A DNA stretch of 36,594 nt, taken from positions 3,340,867-3,377,460 of the forward strand of contig NW_009242971.1 in NCBI RefSeq assembly GCF_000388065.1, given 5' to 3'. This DNA comes from Fonticula alba (Eukaryota; Opisthokonta; Rotosphaerida; Fonticulaceae). The translations under genes and the position numbers were made by a program. Positions within the stretch are counted from its first letter, which is position 1, and each line of letters starts with the position of its first letter. The notes under the pieces were generated by a model. It was not told the origin of the DNA. It made no database searches and saw nothing but the letters and a program-made list of their open reading frames with translations. Below, in pieces: positions 20,846-33,200 of this stretch.

Positions 20846-22312
20846 GGCGGCGCGACCGGGCAATGACAGAGGAGGGGAGGGAAGGGATGACGCAAGCCGG
20901 GAAGGAACGGGACAGGCAAATGAACGGATGTGATGGGGTAAGCACACCAAGGTCGCCAGTACGCCGGCTGCACAGAGGAGAGGGAGAGAGAGAGAGGAGG
21001 GGGGGAGGGAAGGGCGAGGAGGCGTGTGGATGTCGATGCCGGAATAGTGGACTTTGTGGCCCTCCCCTTTGGGCCAGGGGCGATCTAACAGCGCAGGTGC
21101 GGTCCACGTCCTCGCTCTGTCTCCTCCTGAAGGAGGAGGGAGATGCGGGCACCGATGCCAAGGCCCTTGCCGTGGCGGCCCCACACTGCCAGCCCAGCGG
21201 ATGGCGACGAGGCCGGACACCACCACCACGCTAACACACACACACACACACGCACGCGCGCGCACCGTTCATTTGTCCACTTCGGGACACGAACTGCCCG
21301 TCGTCCGGGCTGGGTGGCAAGTCCGCGCACCGTGTTCACGACTAGCCCCCAACGATTTGCCATGTTGAGACAGGGGCCGATGTGCCAGTGGCGTACCGTG
21401 ATCATCGTGCACATGGGCGCGTGTGATCATCGCCCCGGTCCTCGCCTCTGGCGTAAGGCCCCTCGCCCCCGGGCATGACCAGAGCCCCGGCTTCCGTGGC
21501 TCGGCCGCGATGCNNNNNNNNNNGGGGGCGGAAAACCATCCACCCCGTTCGGGGGCCAGGGCCGACGAAGGGCCGGCCGGGCGGAACGGGGTTAGTCAAC
21601 CGAAATTGCCGCTCCAGACGCCAAGACTCCAAGCGCGTTAACTCCAGCAGACCGATGATACAACCCGGGGGGCGGGACGGGGCGGGGCGGGGCGGGGGAC
21701 GAAGGAGGGCGGATCGGCTGTATGAGCCCGCGAAATTGGCTTCCAGCTGCCTAACTTACCAGAGAATGTGCCCGATCTGGGTGTGGGCCCCCTGCGGGGC
21801 GGTTGTGGGCCATCAGCGGCGCCTCTTTTGGGGGCAAGCAACTCTCCAAGGCGGCCCCGAGGGGGGTGCCTGGGGGGGGGGAAGGGAGCAAGGGCATGTG
21901 CATTTACAACATATGCCACTAGAAAATACATATTTTATCCCAGGCCAAACATGGTGACAACTGTTGCCTTGTCAGTTCTTGGTGTCTGGGGTGTGGGGGG
22001 CGGCCGGCGACCTCGATCCGGCCCCTGAGAGGCTGGGCGCGGCGCGGCCCGGCGCGGGGCAAACACGGCTCTTTGGTGGGTGGGGGCGCGGAGCGACGGT
22101 CCGAAACGCGGACCCCATTTGACGATCCGACCTGGCTGCCGCCCGGTCGCGGCGACATCCATTCAGGCTCCTCTCCCCGATTTGCCCCTCATCCATTTTC
22201 CCCCTTTCCCCTGCTTCCCCCCCCCCCGCCTCCCCTTCTCTCCTTCTCCCTCTCCCCCACTTCCCTCCTCCATCCGTCCGCGTCTCGCCACTCCTTGCCT
22301 CACCTCGCCGCC
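20576..22312. other. Divergent spacer with unresolved 5' exons, N gap and AT island
   Basis: It lies between the SET1 start and the BAR-SH3 start. The minus strand is open without stops from 20575 to 21265 and encodes Ala- and Pro-rich sequence, so SET1 could begin further upstream. Donor-like GTACGC (21396) and GTGCGC (near 21325) on the minus strand hint at small unplaced exons. A (CA)n(CG)n tract lies at about 21236-21265. The AT-richest stretch of the window, about 21903-21945, contains tacatattttat and could be part of a promoter. I assign no gene here. Confidence 0.4.
21514..21523. other. Assembly gap (10 N)
   Basis: Ten consecutive N. The true gap length is unknown, and coding exons of SET1 or another gene could be missing. 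Confidence 0.98.
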
Positions 22313-23106
22313 ATGAGCTGGTCCGTTTCCCCTCCGGCTGTCTGTCGGGTTTTCTTCCCCCTCCCATGTCACCACTTCGGTTGCTGACCCGCTCCACACA
22401 CGCACACACACACACACACAGGAAGGGATTCACCAAGGCCGTCAACCGTCTCCCGCAGCGCGTTCTGCAGAAGGCCGGCTACGCTGAGGGTGCGCACTTG
22501 CCCATCTTCCTGCCCTGCTTCCGTCTCTCCGCCTCTGTCAGACACATGTTCCCCACTCCTGTGCAACCACTCCCTCTACTGACCTCTCCCTACCACTCCT
22601 GTCGTTGACCCCCCTCCCCCCTTTCCGCACACACACACACACATAGAGACCCACGATCCTGACTTCGAGCAGATCGAAATCCTGTTCAAGGACTTCGAGT
22701 CGGCCGCCAAGAAGCTCCAGGAGGACACGAAGGCCTTCCAGAGGGCCGTTCAGGGCCTGCTTAACCACCAGGCCGCCATCGGCACCTCCTTCGAGCAGGT
22801 CTTTGCGCCGGTCTCCTCGCGCGTTGGTGCGGCGGCTGCCAGCTCGGCCGAGCAGTCTCCCCAGCTGGCCTCCACCTCGGTGAATGCCCAGTCCATCGCC
22901 TCCTATGTGGGCGTGTCGAAGGATTGGAATGAGCGCCAGCTCCAGATCATGGTACGCTCCGGTGCTTCTACCACGCCCACTTGTGGTCGGGTTTTTTCCC
23001 CACCCAACTGCACCTCCCCCTCCGTCTATCAGGCCGCCTCAAAGTCCTTGCTCTCATCCCTCTGCTCCTCTCTCTCTGTCTCTTTCTCTCTCTCTCTCTG
23101 TCTCTT

Positions 23107-23168
<62 letters not shown>

Positions 23169-24473
23169 TGTCTCTCTCTCTCTGTCTCTCTCTCTCTCTG
23201 TCTCTCTCCCTCTCCATCGTCTGACTCACCCCCCCCTCTTCACACACCGCCCTTATCCTCCTTCCAACCCGGGCAACTGCCTGCCCCCCATCATCCGGTC
23301 GCCCGCAGCTCGACTCCCTTGAGGCGGTTGTCGTGAAGCCCTGCGAGGAGCTCATGGAGATTGTCAAGGCCGCTCGGTCGACCATCGACAAGCGCAATCG
23401 CAAGCATGTAGACTATGACCGGTACTACACGGCCCTCAAGAAGGCCCAGGAGAAGGAGAACTCCAACCCCTCGGACATGCTGCGTGCCGAGCAGAACTAC
23501 AACGAGGCAAAGGCCCAGTATGACTACTACAATGAGCTGTGCAAGAATGAGGTGCCGCTGCTGTATGACATGCGTGTGGCCTTCATGGATCCGGTCATCG
23601 AGATGCTTGTGCGCTTCCAGTTCGGCTTCTTCAACGACATCACCAACCTCATGTACCCGATGAGCAATGAGTTGGATCTCGGCGACCCGGCTCTGGAGGA
23701 CACCTACAAGGACAGCATGGCCCCGGTCCTCGAGAGCATGGTCGACATTCGGATCTTCAATGCCCGCATCATCGATCCGTCTCTGCCGGTGGCTGTCCCG
23801 CTGCCGGGCACGCCGGGCGGCCCGCCGGGCCCGACCGGTGGGGCCGGATCGCCGCCCGGATCGCCGACCGGCGCGTCCTCCAAGGCCGATTCCTTCGGTC
23901 CGCCGCCGACCGGCGGGGCCTCGGGCTTTGGTGCCCCGCCGGCCGCCGGGGCCGCGGGGTTCAGCGCGCCGCCGGCGGCTCGCTCAAGTCCCGCCATCCC
24001 GTCTTCCATCCCGCCGTCGCTGCCGCGCTCCCCGACTGCCCGGGCTTCGGATGTCATCTGCTATGCGCATGCCGCTTACGACTATCAGTCTGACACCCCG
24101 GGGGATTTGTCCTTCACCTCGGGCCAGCGCATTGCCATCATCAAGCGGACACCCTCCCAGGAGGACTGGTGGACCGGTCGCCTGGACAACGGCCAGTCTG
24201 GCATTTTCCCTGGTGCGTTTCGGTTTGCCCTCTGCTCCTTGCCTTTTGTCATTGCTCCTGTATGCGCTCCTGCCGTTGGGCTATGGTGGCCGCCTCTTCC
24301 CTCCCCCGCCGGAAGAGTGCCCTTTCTGTTTCGCCTTGCTCCCCTCGCCCCCCTCCCCCCTTTTTTGCTAATGTTTCCTCATGGTTGCATTTCTTCCCCA
24401 CCCTTCGATGTTGTCTGCCTCGCGTGGGGCCATGTCTGCGCATTTTCCAGCCAACTATGTGGTGCTCGAGTAA
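22313..24473 (+). CDS. BAR-SH3 protein (amphiphysin / Rvs167 / Hob1 family)
   Basis: Five exons: 22313-22320, 22422-22489, 22647-22951, 23309-24212, 24451-24473. Junction phases are 2, 1, 0 and 1, giving 435 residues, close to the family norm. The first coding exon is only 8 bases; splicing produces M-S-W-K-G-F-T-K-A-V, which matches the M-S-F-K-G-F-T-K-A start of yeast Rvs167. Residues about 1-240 form the N-terminal amphipathic helix and BAR domain, with conserved stretches such as Y-Y-T-A-L-K-K and R-F-Q-F-G-F-F. Residues about 245-370 are a Gly/Pro/Ser-rich linker. Residues 378-435 are an SH3 domain with A-x-Y-D-Y, the E-D-W-W-T-G-R loop and the final G-I-F-P-A-N-Y-V-V-L-E. The family senses and tubulates membrane at endocytic necks and binds proline motifs of actin regulators in the cytosol. 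Confidence 0.95.
23071..23215 (+). repeat. (CT)n-rich tract in intron 3 of the BAR-SH3 gene
   Basis: About 145 bases of CTCTCT interrupted by CTGTCT units lie upstream of the acceptor at 23308. It would act as an unusually long polypyrimidine tract. Confidence 0.85.
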
Positions 24474-25433
24474 GTGCATTTTCCTGCGGCGGCGCTGTGT
24501 GCATCGGCGTGTGAATGCCGCGGCCATGTTGCTATGTGCATCTTCTCCTTCACGGCGCGCGACAAAAAGAGCGACAGCGGGCGAGGGGGGCATCGTCAGC
24601 AGCAGCAGCAGCAAGCGGAGCCCCCTCCCATCTTTCATCTCGCGCGCGCATGACCCCATACTGCATACGCACACACACTTGCACCTCCCCCCTGCCCCCG
24701 ATATCCATGCGTCACGCCCGTATGCATGGACACATCTCTCTTTTTTTTTCACCGGGAAGCGTGCAGGTGGTGGGACACAGGGGGCCGACAGGCGCTGCCC
24801 CCTCGTCTCCCTCTCTGCTCCTCTCCCTCTCTATCCTCCAGAAGACGGCCCTCCACACACGGCCCAGGCAAAAATAAACCACGTCCACGTGTATGTTAGA
24901 CATTCCTTTTTTTTTCGCCCCTCGGCTGCCCAGGCTAGCGTCCTTTCTTCATGCACACGGGCGGGGACGCACACCCGCCTTTGCATGTGGGCATGCACGA
25001 GCAAACGGGAGAAAAGGCATTGTGCCTGTCCCCCACTGCTTGCTCATGTCTTTCTCGCGGCCGCCTTCCCCTCTGGCAGGAGTCCTGCCATGGTTCGGGC
25101 CTCTGTCCCTCCGGTCTCCCCTCCTCCTCCCCTCCCGCGAGGGCGCACATGCTCCACCGGCTCACGATGATGTCTATTTTCTCGGAGGCCACGTCCCGGA
25201 CGTCTCAGCCTAATGCCGACGGAGGATGTCGTGGGTGCACAGGGGGGCGGGGGGGGACGAAAGCCAGATGCCCGGCGGTTGTCCCCCTCGGTCGTTCGGC
25301 TGCCGCTTGGACTCCTCGGGTGTGTGTTCTGCGGTTGTTCCGACTTTGCATGCTTCCTCGGAAAGGCACCGGGCCGCTGGATGGTGGCCGTGGGAGGGGG
25401 AAAAACAGAAAGGCCGACTGCCTGGCAAGTGTG
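24474..25433. other. Convergent 3' spacer between BAR-SH3 and TPP2
   Basis: No supported gene. An AATAAA at 24873-24878 on the plus strand is a possible polyadenylation signal for the BAR-SH3 gene, about 400 bases past its stop. T runs lie at about 24741-24749 and 24907-24914, and a short (AGC)n tract near 24598-24613. Confidence 0.5.
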
Positions 25434-28400
25434 TCAGGATCCTGCAGCCGGAGCAGCGTGGCAGCCGCCGCAGCAGGCCGCCTGCGACTGGGCGAGGACC
25501 ATGTGCCTCAGAGCTCGATGGTCGGTCAGCACAGCAGTCCCGGCGGTGTGTGGCGGAGGCCGGAGGCCGCTGGCATCGGGCCCGGCGTCGTCACGGCCGA
25601 GGCCCAGCGATGTGCATGCCAGGTCCACCAGCCGGGCTCGCGTGGCCAACAGGCAACTCACCGGTCGAGCGGGCCAGCAAAAGAGTGCCTCCCAGGCAGG
25701 GCCACCGCCATCATCGCCGGTGCCACGACGGCGCATGCCGCCCCCGGGGGCCGCCGCTTGGTGCTGTTGTTTGTGAGCGGCGGCCGCTTCGGCCGAGGCC
25801 GCCGGTCCGAAGGTCCCGCCAATGGCCGGTGCCAAGGCCACGACGGCCGATGCCAGGGACTCTTGGCAGGCGTGGTGCAGGACCAGCAGCAGGCGCACCA
25901 GGGCCAGCGCTCGGCCCGGCTGGCCCCGAGCCAGAGCCACGCTCAGTTGGCCATCTGCCAGCAGGGCCAGCACAAAGGCCAGCCCTCCGGGGGAGGTGTC
26001 CTCCATGGCCGCCCAGGCTTTGCGCTGTGTCAGGGCATTCAACTTGTGCTCGAGGATGGGGATCGCCGCGTCGGCGGCCGGGCCGGGGGGTTTGGGCGGG
26101 CCTCCCGCCGGGGCCGGAGGCCACCGCCGTGCCGAGGCCCACATCTCCAGCAGCTGCGTGGCCTCCTCGACATTAGGGGCCTCGCCCGAGGCCAGGAGGC
26201 CGGCCAACTGCCGGGCAGCAAGGCCCTCCGGCTCGATGGCGTCAAGCGTCTCGTGCAGCCAGCCCGGCGTCGGGGTTTGGCCGGCCACGCCGGCGGCCCC
26301 TGTGCCCCAGCCGGCGGGGGCGACTTCATCCAGGCACATGGAGATGGGGATGGGCTGGATGCCGCGGATGCGCGCCGAGCTGATTTGACTGGCTGGAGCC
26401 CCGGCCGCATGCCAGCGCTCGTCCAGGTCGTCGTGCGAGAAGTCGAAGTACCTCGAGGATGGTGATGCCCGGGGCGTGCCTCCTCCGGCCGGCCGGCGGG
26501 GGGCATCATCCCCGCTGGGCAAGTGGCCCGGGTCCAAGGCGCCGGCCGCCATGGGGAGCTCGATGTCGGAGCTGCTGGAGGGCAATGCGCCGAGGTTGGG
26601 GGAGAATTGCTCCTCGGCGGCCAGGGTGCGCGCCGGCCCGGGGCCACGCTGCTGGCCATGCCCCACGGTCGATGGGCAGACATCCAGCCGAATGGCCCCA
26701 AGTAGCTGGCACCCTGCCGGCAATTGGGCCGCCAGCGCCTCGAGAGTGGTCGGGGCGGTGGCGGGATCCGGGCCGGCCCCCGTGTCGGATGGGTCCCCGC
26801 CGCGCGGAGACATGTGCCCAGCGCGTGAGTTCCCCCGGGCCTGGCCATTCATGCTGCCCGGGCGACCGCTTGCGCCCCCGCGCAAGTGCGTCAGGGACAG
26901 GTACAGTGAAATCGACCGATGCGACAGGGACTGATAGGCCGAGGGTTGGGGCAGGCGAACTGGGCGGTTGCCATTGAAGGCACGGGGGACCCCGGCTACG
27001 CGCGCGTGCGCGCGTGGCATCAGTTGAATGGCACCAGTGGGAGAGGGTGTCAGTGGAAGTGTGGGCTTGATCCCGAGCATGTGTGTTTGTGTGTGTGTGT
27101 GTGTGTGGTGGGGTATGTCGATGGAGCACGCTTGCACATGCGCGCATGCCTCGCGGCCCCGGCCCGCCTCCCCTCTGAAATGGTTTCCCCGAGTGGATGA
27201 CCATCAAATGCCGCCCCCATGAGACCAGGCATCTCCCTTCTCTAGCCCCCTCCCCCCCCCCCACCCCCCCCGGCCCTAGCGGCCAGGCTCCTCGCACCGT
27301 CAGACTTCCCGGAGAAGAGAGCCTCGGTCGGGGTGTTCCAGCACCCGACCCGCAGTGGCCGGGCCAAGGGTGCGGCCATGCGCAAATGCAAGTCCGTCAG
27401 CTGGCGGAGGATCCGCCGCGAGGAGGACTCCACCTCCACGCGGATGCGCCAGTGGGCCAGCTCATAGGGGAGGGCCCCCACCGGCCGGAGCCCCAGCAGG
27501 GGGGCGGGCCCTGGGGGGGAGCTGGCCGGCGTTGGCGGCCCCAGGACTTTGAGGATGCACGGCTGGGCCGGCGAGCAGGTGAAGAGGAGCAGGCCACTGG
27601 CGGCATCGCTGACGGACATTCGAATCCCCGGGAGCAGGTCGATCGCCGGGGGGGCACGCCCTTCGGCCGCACCGCCCTTGGGCCCGTGCGCCGTGGAGGT
27701 GCCAGGGACATCGGCCGTCGCTTGGATGGCCTCATACAGCAGCCCGCCAAGGCCCGGCAGGGAGATCTCCCGCCAGGGCTCGAGAGCCGGCGACCGGCAG
27801 GGATCCAGCAAGTAGGTCAGCGTCAGTCGCCAGATGTTGCCACCCGACGTTTGGAGCCTCCCTCCATGTGGCTGTTGCTGTTGCTGGTGGTGGTGGTGGT
27901 GGTGCTGCTGCTGCTGCTGTGGCGGTAGGGGGGCCATGTCGGGCGTGGACATGCCGCGTGGCGAGATATCATGCCGCGCGGTGGCCGGCAGCGCGGGCGA
28001 GTGTCCGGCCGTGCCGCCCGGCAGTGTGTCCAGGCCGGCTGGCAGGCGCGCCAGTTCCCATTCTGCCGGGTGACAAATCCAGGCCGCATGGTGGAGGCTT
28101 GCTCGAGGCAGGATGGCGTCCGCGCACTGGCACATTGCCAAGCGGGAAGAACGTGGCCAAGGGGCCGGGGGAGCATGTCAGCATGGGTGCTCGGGCGCCG
28201 GGGGGAAAAGCGGTGTCCACTCTCAGGCCGCCCGGGGGGGCGGGGGGGTGCCGCCGGTGGGAGAGCAAAAGTGGGCACCCCCATGCGATGGCGGGGCCCA
28301 TGGCGAGAGGCCCAAGGGCGGGAGGAGCGAAGGGAAATGGCGAGCATGAGGGGAAGAGGAAGGCCCCCCCCCCCCTCCCCCCTCCCCCCCCGCCCCCCCC

Positions 28401-30187
28401 CGAAGCAAGTGACCGAAAACGCACGCCAATCCCCCGGATGCGCAGGTGCCGGAAGCCCTGAGCCGGCAGCCGGCCGGCCGTCAGGCTGAATGCTGCCGAC
28501 CCCATGTGGTGCCCATGGGTCGGTTGGTCCCACTCGGGGTGGGCTCCGCCGAAGCGGACCACCAATTCGATGTCCACCCCGGCTGTGATCAGGTAGCACG
28601 GGGGCAGGAGGCTGAGCCGGCCATGGGCGGGCGCCGGGCCGCCCTCCTCGTCCTGTGTGGCGGCTGGCGGCTGCGGCTGGTGCGGCTGCGAAGAGGAAGA
28701 GGCATCGGCGTCCGGGCCGCTCATGCCATTCATCGAGTGCTGCGTGGCGCGGGCAATGCATAGCTCCCACACGGAGCCGGCGGTCACGCGCATCGGAGCC
28801 ACGTAGCGTAGCGGGGCCTCCGGGGCGACGGCCGGGCCGGTGGCGGCCAGCGGCGGCGACGTCGGCAAGTCGTCCAGACACACCAGGTGCCGGTGCAGCT
28901 GCGAGACCGTGTGGTCCGAGTCGTCGGCACAGCCGCCGGCCACGAGGAGGGTTGCTCGCTGCTGGCCGGCGCCCGAGCGGCCGGTGCCTGGGCCCCGGCC
29001 GCCGGCCGGGAGGAAGGCCTCCACCGGGGCCGTGGCCAGGGAGCTGGCACTGGGCAGCCGGCGGCCGCGAGCCATAAAGGGGATCCGCCCGCCGAGGCTG
29101 GCAGCATGGCCGACGGCGGCGGCGGCAGCCCCAGCCTCGCCGGTGGGTGAACCCCTGGCGGCCGGGGCCTCGCTTTGAGATGGATGCGACACGCGGATGT
29201 ACACATGGGCCACGGACACCCCGGCCGGCACTTGGAGGAATGTGCGCCAGGGCTTACGCGAGGTAACGCGTCGGGTGCCCAGACAGAAGCCATCACGCAG
29301 GATTTGCCCCTGGTCCGGCATGGCGGCGGCGGCGGCGGCGGCGGCTGCGGCGGCGGCGGCGGCGGCGGCTGCGGCAGATGCCGTGGCAGATGGCTGCCCC
29401 TGGCCGGCGGCCGGTGTCATGCTCGGCCCCCCGGCGGGCAGGGCGCCACCGGGTGGGCCAATGCCCTCCGGCGACACCGGGGCCGTGGCCTGGCCGCCAG
29501 CGGGTGAGGTGGCGGAGGCGGCGGCCGCCGCGGCCAGAGCGGCCGGCGGCGGCGGCAGCAGCGAGCGCGACCGGGCAATGCAAATCAGGAGCCGGCAAAG
29601 GGGCCCGTGCTGGATGCCCGGCCCTGGCCGCGTGCCCGGCAAAACCAGCACCTCGGCCGAGTGGAGGCCCGGTGCTGGTGTGTGTGTGTGTGTGTGCGTG
29701 CGAAGGGGCATCCCCGGAGGTGAGCAACAGTGCGAAGCCACATCGAGGGCTGGGGAAGGGCGCGCGTAGGGATGCGACCCGGGCGCTTGCAGGTGTGCTC
29801 TTCCTCCGCCGCCTTCCGACCGGCCTTCTGCTCGGGGCCAGACAGCCGGGGATGCAAAAAAAAAAAACCCCGAAAAAACCGCCGCCGGGTAGACGCACCG
29901 AGGGGACTGGCATCGACAACAATGTCAAACACGGCGTCCGTGGCTCCGGTCCCCGGGCCGGGGAGACGGATGCGCTCCGGCACGACCACCCATGCGGCCG
30001 ACGATTGCGCCGCCAAGAAGGGCTCCTGCGGCTCGGCATGCCCGGCAAGGTCGGCCCCAGCGCCGGCCAGGCGGACGCGATGGCGCACCGGCCCCAGGAG
30101 GTCGGCACTGGTCGGCGGCAGGCGCAAAACCAAGGATCGTGCGTGGCGCAGGTCCGGCAGTGTCATGATCGCCTCGCGGGGCTGCGC

Positions 30188-30218
<31 letters not shown>

Positions 30219-33200
30219 TGTCCGTCAGCGGGCCGGCACGCGTCAGGGGAGGGGCGCGGTGGGAGGGGCCCGGCGAAGGCCGTCTCCCTGGGGCTTGGCC
30301 CAAAGGGCGGGGGCTTTTGCCGCGACAAAACCACGTACATGCCAGCCCAGCCGGACGAATTGAAGCAGCCATTCGGCCGCCCGGTCGACACGGATCAAGC
30401 CGCATCCCTGGGACAGACGCTAGGCGGGGGGAGATATTTCTCGTGTCAGTGACAGATCCTTCGGCCTGGCTGCTGCCACAGGGCGGCCATGCCCACGGGA
30501 GGGGGGGGGAGGGGCCGGGGAGGACCGGCGCGAGGGCCACAACGTCTTCCCGCATGTCGGGGCTGCCCCCACCACCGGACGGGTGGCCTCTTCCCCGGCC
30601 GGCCCCCTTGCTCCCTGTGCCACCGGCCAGGGCGGGCAGGGCAGCGCCTGGCGAGCAGTGCGGCCGGCGGCACCCCCCCCCCCCCCCGCCCCCCGCCCCC
30701 CGTCTTCCGGGCGCACGCACCTCAGCTCCTCGAACCGGCCGGGCGGTGTTTTCCAGAGCCCGGCGCAGGACCGCCGGCAGGACGCGCTCACGCGGGCAGC
30801 GCCGCCGCCCGTGCGCATCGCCACAGGTGCCCGGGGCCCGGGGCCGGCCGAACAGGCCATGGGTGTTGGCCGCCTCGCGGCCGGAGCACGCGCACCCGGG
30901 CTGCAGGTGGCGATCGGGCCCGGCGCCCGCGCCGCGGCCGGCCGACAGCTCGGGCGTCCCGCGCACGAAGCTGATCAGGCAGGCGGCCGCCCCGGCCACC
31001 AGCGGCGCGGCGATCGAGGTGCCGCTCTTCAGCAAGAAGCCGCCGGTGGTGCCGAGCGGGTCGCGCAGCAGCAGGCCCGCATTGGAGGCCCCGGGCCCAA
31101 GGAGCCCATAGCGCCCGGCCCCGACCAGGGCCATGCCCGGGGCCACCACGCCCGGGCCTTGGGCAAACTGCGGGCCGGCCGCCGGGCCGGTGGCCGTGAA
31201 GGGAAAGACCGCCCCGGGGGCCAGGCCATCGCGGCACTGCTGGGCAAAGTCCTCCTCCCAGCCCGGGCTCCCGGGCACGGTGGCCTGGCTGAGGTGCGCG
31301 CGCTCGAGCTCCAGCAGCCGGGCCATCGGGTCGTCCGGGTCCATGTCCGGCTCCGGGCCCGGCGAGGCGGCCAGCTTCGGGTAGATGCCCGGCCCGGGCC
31401 CGGGGCCGGCCGGCCGCGAGCACATGTTCAGCTCCGAGGTGACGGCCTCATGGGTGAGGGCTTGCATTTGGCTGCTGAGGTAGGCGCCCACCGGGAGGAC
31501 GGTGGCCGCGCCGTAGGCCCCGCCCGGGGCCCCGCAGGACCCCATCAGCGGCCCGCGATTGCCGGCGCTGCACACCACCAGCACCCCGGCCCGGCGGGCC
31601 TCGGCAAAGGCGGCATACAGCCCGGCGGCCGGGGTGCCGGCGGCCGGGCCGGCCCCGGTCGCCCCGCAGTCCGGGCCCCACCGGACCTCCTCGCCGTAGG
31701 ACATGTTGATGATGTCGGCGCCGAGGGCCACCGCCAGGCGGACGGCGCGTGCCACGGCGCGCGAGCATTCCACCCCGTCCACCCAGACGCCGCTGCTGGC
31801 CGGCGGCTCATCCTGCAGGCCGGTGTACGGGGCCGCCGGGCCGGGGGAAATCCGCAGGGACAGGAGCTGGGCCGCCGGGGCGGCGCCCCCGCGCGCCGGC
31901 GCATCCGGATGATGCCCGGCCAGCAGGGCGGCCACATTGGTGCCATGCTCGCTGGACGCCGTCACCAGGCACACGGTGTCCGGCAGGTCCGACGCCAGGG
32001 CCCCGGCGGCGGTGTCCCCCCCCGGCCGGGCGGTGGGGCTGCTCGGGTGGGTGGCCATGGCCAGCAGGGCCGCCGGCCGCAGCGGCGACCGCGGATCCTC
32101 CGCCAGCCCCGGGGTCATGGGCGAGAGGGCCGCCTCGGCCCCCGGGGCCAGGCCATTCGGCTGGCTGGTGAAGTCGCCGAAGTCCACGGTGAAGTTGATG
32201 GCGCGGCCGATGTCCCCCGAGCCGGCCGGGGCCAGCTGGGAAAAGCCATGCTCGTGGCCTGGCAAATGGCCGATGGTTAGTGTCGAGGCGGCGTGTGGCT
32301 TACGGGGTTGTTTTTCTTTTTCTTTTTTTTCCACTTTCCCCGCCCTGTGACAAGGCGGTCCCCTGACCGACCGGCAGACCCCGGCGAGGAGACCCCACAA
32401 CCAGCCCGGCTGGCCCTTCCCCCCTCGGCGTGTCCCCTGCGCTCGGTCGCCACCCTGCCCGCCCTGCCCGGTGGGGGGCGCCATCCGTCGGCGCGGGCAG
32501 CGGCCCGCCCGGGCATGCCGCCTTCACGTACGGAAGCTGGCCAGCGGCATGCGCTGGAGCAGGCTGCCGGTGCATGTGGTGTCGACCACGGCACGCAGGA
32601 GCCCCGTGCGCGAGCACCGGAACACCACAACATCCATGATCGGGCCCGGGTCGGCGGGGGCCGTGGCTTCGACCAGCTGCTCCAGCGCATCCAGCTGGGT
32701 CAGGAGCTCGGCGGCGGTGGGTGTCCCGGGCGGCGGCACGGCGGCGGCCGCGGCGGCGGGGGCGGCGGCACCGCCGCCCCCGCCGGCCCCGGGGCCCAGC
32801 ACCGGCGGGTCCAGGAGCCCGGCCCGGCGGGCGCTTTCCGAGGCGCCGCGATTGGCGAACAGGTGGTGCAGCTCCACGAGCTGCCGCGCGGCGTCTGCCA
32901 ACTCCTCGGCATCGATGCGCTGAGTCCGGCCCCGGGCACGGACCTGCGACCGGAGCCGGCAAAGGGCCGACAGCACGGTCGAAGCGAATTGCGTCCGGCG
33001 CCGGGCGCGGTCCTCCTTGGGCCGGTGAATGGGATGCCGGTCAGTGGAAATGCCTTTGCCATGGAAAGGGCGGCAGACAGGGGGGGAGGGGCCGAGGAGA
33101 AGGGCAGGGGTCCTGGCGGTCTCCGAGTGGGCTCTGGCCACTGGCTGCGGCTGCTTTGCGCGCGCGCGCGCGCGCGGGGAGAGGGGAGGAGGGCGGCAAG

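Noticed and set aside
17204-21265. Stand-alone 1353-residue RS protein
   Set aside because: Its last residues are encoded by Illumina adapter and a duplicated segment; the stop is an artefact.
21590-21660. tRNA-like hairpins after the gap
   Set aside because: I could not find a convincing B box, anticodon arm or acceptor pairing on either strand.
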